From positions 62,001-126,000 of the forward strand of contig JAJFLE010000037.1 of the NCBI GenBank assembly GCA_021772835.1: 64,000 nucleotides of DNA. The letters are read 5' to 3'. Below are positions 60,640-64,000 of this stretch, piece by piece; position 1 is the stretch's first letter, and every line of letters begins with the position of its first letter. The position numbers and the translations under genes were made by a program. Origin of the DNA: Mariprofundus sp. (lineage in GTDB: Bacteria > Pseudomonadota > Zetaproteobacteria > Mariprofundales > Mariprofundaceae). Below the pieces are notes generated by a model. The model saw only the letters and a program-made list of their open reading frames with translations, had not been told where the DNA came from and searched no databases.

Positions 60640-63600
60640 TTATTGGGGAACGTCGCCCATATCTACGGCAACTATCTTTGATACACCGGGTTCTGGCATC
60701 GACACACCGATCAGTCGGTCTGCCTGTTGCATGGTGATCTTGTTATGTGAAATAGAGAGAAACTGCACCCGGTCTGCCAATTCTCGCACCATCTCACCGA
60801 AGCGGCCGACATTGGCATCATCGAGTGGTGCATCCACCTCATCAAGCACACAAAACGGTGCCGGTTTGATCTGAAAAATGGAGAATACCAAAGCTACGGC
60901 AGTCAGTGCCTTCTCTCCGCCTGAAAGCAGGGTGACATCCTGCAGACGCTTGCCCGGCGGCTGTGCTATCACTTCAACTCCGGCGGTGAGAACATCCTCG
61001 GAATCCAGCCTGAGCTCGGCACGCCCACCGCCAAACAGCTGCGGGAACGTTTTCTGAAAAATGGCGTTGGTCTGATCAAACACTTCGCGGAAGCGCTGCT
61101 TGGTCGTGCGGTCTATGCGCGCGATGGTATCACCAAGTGTTGTCAGACTGGTCTCCAGGTCGGTCGCCTGCTCAGCAAGAAACAGTTCCCGCTCGCTGGC
61201 CTGCTCAAACTCTTCAATGGCCAGCAGGTTGACCGGGCCAAAGCGAGAAAGCCTGTCCTCAAGCTCTGTAACACGAGACATCATGATCTCGACATCACCG
61301 ATATCTTGCATCACAGCAATACGCCCCAGCAACTCATCGGCAGCAACCTGGCAACGATGCATAATCTCACTGGCCATATCCTGTAATCGTGTAGCATGCT
61401 GAGCTTCAATCAATTCAACCGACTGTCGTTTTGCAGATGTTTGCTGCACAAGCTGGCGACCCTGCCGCTCGGTGCGTTCCGCCTCATGCTGTGCCTGTTG
61501 CAGGTCATGTCCTTTCTGACGCACTTCATTCATAGACCTGTGCATGGATTCCACATGTTCAGCTGCCTTGCCCAGATCCTGATCCAGGTGACTCAGGTGA
61601 CTGGCACGCTCCAGTTCCTCTTCTGCCTTGTGCAGGCGTTCGGAATCCGCTGCAATCTGTTGACTCAAACGCAGATCTTCCTGCTTCAGACGACCGGATT
61701 CGCGCAACAGGTTGTCTTTGGCCTGAGCAAACAATGCCAGTGACTGATCTGCCTGCGCCACCGCTGTTCTGGCCTGATTCAACGACTGTGATGCGCGGCT
61801 CACGTGAATATCCTGCTCAGCCAATCGTTGTTGAGCAGACGCCAGTTCTGCCTGATCTACACCGCCAGCCTGCTCCAGCTGGTTTTTCCAATGGCCTTTT
61901 TCTTCCCCTGCTTCCTGCACATCAGTGATCATGCGCTGCCTGCGTTCGAACAAAGACTCAGCCTCGGTTTGCAGACGTGTCACGGTAGACTTGGCGGCAT
62001 GCCATTCACTCTCCGTACGTGTAACCGCCAGATGTGCCTGCTGCCAAGCCTTCTGCTGAGACTCCAACTGTGTTTCTGTCTGCCTGAACCCGGCAGTCAC
62101 CTCATTGAGTTGAGTCTGGGCTTTAACCAGTCTGGATTCGCTTTCGCGTAACTTTCTCTGTGTTGCCAGACGTCTTGCTGTGCGGTTACCTGACGGTGGC
62201 ACAAGCCAACCGCTTGGCTCAAAGCGCCAGCCATCACGGCTGACAGCACAGCCAGTCATAGCAAAACCCTGCGTGATTTCATCTACGAGTGAAATCGGTG
62301 CAAACAGGTCATACAGCGGATGATCCGGCTTCAGAGCAACGGCCTCGGCCAACGATTGCCCACTGGCAGATTCAGAGTCCGGTGCTCCTGTGAAAATAGC
62401 CACCGGTGCATCCTTCATGCGCGACAACGTATCTTTCCAGGCGGGAAGATCCGGATTTGCCGAAATACGGACATCGGCAGAACGGCCACGCAGTGCTGCC
62501 GCCACCGCAGCCTCCAGCCCTTCCGGAACATTCAGCGATTCATCAATCCATACTGCGCCGTGGGCCCTGAGACCATCACGCAAGTCATCCGGCACATCCT
62601 GATTTTTGAGACGGCCGCGCAACTCCTGAACAGAGCCTTTGAGCTCGCGCACTGTCGCTTCCGTTTCAGACAGAACCCCGGCACTGATTTCACGCTCGTT
62701 TCTACAAACATCCAGTTTTTCCTGCGCTAGTGTCAGTTCCAGCTCTGACTGCCTGTAAATCTGCTCACTGTGAGCCAGAGCCTGTTCCGCCTGCATAGAC
62801 GCACTGCTATTGGATTCATGCTCTTGCTCACAATCATGCAGTAACCGGGCAAGCTTCAGCTCTCGCTCATTCAGGCGTGCAAGCGCTGCTTGCGACTTTT
62901 CCTTCTGCTGCCGGGCCTGATCTCCACTATGACGCAGCCGCTCAAATTCCGACAACAGCGTGTCGCGTTTAAGCCCCTGCTGTTGATGAAACAGCTGAGC
63001 CGATTCAAGTGAACGTGTTGTTTCCGATCGCAGCTGCTGCAGCTCAGAGTCATCCTGCTCTGCCAGACGCTGCTCAAGCTTGGTAAATTCGCTACCTATG
63101 CGTTGCTGATGCAATTGAGCATCTTCGATGCGACTTTGCAGCGCTGCTTTTCTCTCTGTCAGCAGACGTCGCTCACCAGCCAAGCGTTCTGCCTGCTGCT
63201 GCAACTCAGCGCGCCCTCGCTCTGCTTCACGCAACTGATCCTGCACGGCCTGCGCATCTTCTTCATGGCTGATAGCTTGTTCCCGTGCCAGAACAACGAC
63301 CCGCTCCGCTGCCGTCAATTGCCCGAACGCTTCAGTCTCTGCACGCCTGGCTTCAGCAAGTTTCAGCTCGACTTCACGAAAGTTCTGCTGCAGCGATTGA
63401 TAGCGCAAGCCCAGACTAACTGACTGCAAGTGGGTGAATTCATCCTGCATCTTCTTGAATCGCTCTGCGCGGCTGGCCTGCTGCTTCAAGCTACGGCACT
63501 GGCTGCGCACCTCCTCCAACAGATCAAGCACACGATCCAGATTCAGCCGGGTATCTTTCATACGTCGCTCAGCTTCACGACGGCGGGAACGGTATTTCAT

Positions 63601-64000
63601 AACACCTGCCGCCTCTTCGAAGATCACCCGGCGCTCTTCCGGTTTTGCAGTCACCATGCGAGCAATCGAACCCTGTTCGACAATGGCATAAGCACGCGTG
63701 GAAATACCGGTATCAAGAAACAGATCCACCACATCTTTGAGACGAACCATTTTTCCATTGATAAAGGCATCCGACCCGCCGTCGCGCACCAGGCGGCGGC
63801 GAACCCTGATCTCTTCGAGCTCATGGTAAGGGCTGGCAAGCGATCCCCGCTCAACAGCAAAGGTCAGTTCAACATCACAGACTGCCACAGGTGCCCTGGT
63901 GTCTGAGCCCTGAAAAATCAGATCATCCATGACGCCACCACGCAGATGTTTGGCTGAGTGTTCACCCAGCACCCAGCGCAGCGCATCAATAATATTGGAC
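60640..64000 (-). CDS. smc: Chromosome segregation protein SMC, 5' truncated by window edge
   Basis: An ABC-type ATPase of the condensin family. At the window edge the frame reads SNIIDALRWVLGEHSAKHLRGG, directly after the Walker A lysine, so about 30-40 N-terminal residues lie outside. Long coiled coils flank a hinge (about residues 480-620 of the visible part). The signature motif TLLSGGEKALTAVALVFSIF and Walker B PFCVLDEVDAPLDDANV are at the C-terminus. The track GTG at 63972 is internal. No scpA/scpB genes are in the window. Confidence 0.96.
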   Translation of the reverse strand, partial: SNIIDALRWVLGEHSAKHLRGGVMDDLIFQGSDTRAPVAVCDVELTFAVERGSLASPYHELEEIRVRRRLVRDGGSDAFINGKMVRLKDVVDLFLDTGISTRAYAIVEQGSIARMVTAKPEERRVIFEEAAGVMKYRSRRREAERRMKDTRLNLDRVLDLLEEVRSQCRSLKQQASRAERFKKMQDEFTHLQSVSLGLRYQSLQQNFREVELKLAEARRAETEAFGQLTAAERVVVLAREQAISHEEDAQAVQDQLREAERGRAELQQQAERLAGERRLLTERKAALQSRIEDAQLHQQRIGSEFTKLEQRLAEQDDSELQQLRSETTRSLESAQLFHQQQGLKRDTLLSEFERLRHSGDQARQQKEKSQAALARLNERELKLARLLHDCEQEHESNSSASMQAEQALAHSEQIYRQSELELTLAQEKLDVCRNEREISAGVLSETEATVRELKGSVQELRGRLKNQDVPDDLRDGLRAHGAVWIDESLNVPEGLEAAVAAALRGRSADVRISANPDLPAWKDTLSRMKDAPVAIFTGAPDSESASGQSLAEAVALKPDHPLYDLFAPISLVDEITQGFAMTGCAVSRDGWRFEPSGWLVPPSGNRTARRLATQRKLRESESRLVKAQTQLNEVTAGFRQTETQLESQQKAWQQAHLAVTRTESEWHAAKSTVTRLQTEAESLFERRQRMITDVQEAGEEKGHWKNQLEQAGGVDQAELASAQQRLAEQDIHVSRASQSLNQARTAVAQADQSLALFAQAKDNLLRESGRLKQEDLRLSQQIAADSERLHKAEEELERASHLSHLDQDLGKAAEHVESMHRSMNEVRQKGHDLQQAQHEAERTERQGRQLVQQTSAKRQSVELIEAQHATRLQDMASEIMHRCQVAADELLGRIAVMQDIGDVEIMMSRVTELEDRLSRFGPVNLLAIEEFEQASERELFLAEQATDLETSLTTLGDTIARIDRTTKQRFREVFDQTNAIFQKTFPQLFGGGRAELRLDSEDVLTAGVEVIAQPPGKRLQDVTLLSGGEKALTAVALVFSIFQIKPAPFCVLDEVDAPLDDANVGRFGEMVRELADRVQFLSISHNKITMQQADRLIGVSMPEPGVSKIVAVDMGDVPQ

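Overview
The window is bacterial, about half G+C, and densely coded on both strands. The macromolecular-synthesis operon rpsU-dnaG-rpoD, a zapA-ssrS(6S RNA)-5-FCL cluster and the miaB-phoH-ybeY-corC-lnt operon all point to a Gram-negative proteobacterium. A c-type heme sensor kinase, CcdA, many hybrid kinases and the argH/dap gene order fit an environmental, possibly iron-oxidising lineage such as Zetaproteobacteria (Mariprofundus-like). That placement is inference from gene content, not a database match.

Layout. 1-1.1 kb: srkA (5' truncated) and slyX. 1.2-6.1 kb: a phosphorelay operon with an HTH-receiver protein, a stand-alone receiver, a very large membrane hybrid kinase with a CxxCH heme motif that is interrupted by one in-frame amber codon, and a final CheY-like receiver. 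6.2-11.8 kb: argH-lipoprotein-dapC-PLP decarboxylase-dapD-SRPBCC, closed by a strong terminator. 11.9-16.5 kb: a TolB-like propeller, a sparse stretch with tiny ORFs, a PolB-type exonuclease and murJ. 16.5-21.1 kb: rpsU-yqeY-dnaG-rpoD, with a possible attenuator ahead of rpsU. 21.3-24.7 kb (minus): YmdB-type phosphodiesterase, 5-FCL, 6S RNA, zapA, a ZapB-like coiled coil, ccdA and cutA. 24.7-31.4 kb: acs, a giant AsmA-like protein, a TerB-like protein, small ORFs and a histone-deacetylase-like hydrolase. 31.4-33.5 kb is accessory: an AT-richer HEPN/MltR-like gene and a ParE/RelE toxin-antitoxin pair sandwiched between two copies of the ggt 3' end.

33.1-38.3 kb: ggt, mutY, a TonB-like protein, a Gx transporter, a NusG-II protein and a divergent SDR. 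38.4-39.7 kb: mscS running into a perfect 74-bp tandem repeat belonging to a REP-like family seen elsewhere in the window. 39.7-49.8 kb: a PAS histidine kinase (possibly leaderless), a cupin-like protein, pckA, lipA, a membrane-anchored RRM protein, DAHP synthase, a PH-domain protein, trhP, a truncated solute-binding protein and sixA. 49.8-57.5 kb (minus): thiE, a DUF2782 protein, smr, gpsA, lnt, corC, ybeY, phoH and miaB, mostly overlapping or nearly so. 57.7-64 kb: an HDOD protein overlapping a GspE-type ATPase, then smc, which runs off the right edge.

Functional themes: heme/redox-sensing phosphorelay, lysine/arginine biosynthesis, envelope biogenesis (murJ, lnt, TonB-like, AsmA-like), information processing (rpsU/dnaG/rpoD, 6S RNA) and small signs of genome flux (amber-interrupted kinase, ggt partial duplication around a TA module, truncated SBP, REP-like repeats). 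No tRNA, rRNA, CRISPR array, transposase or prophage was seen.
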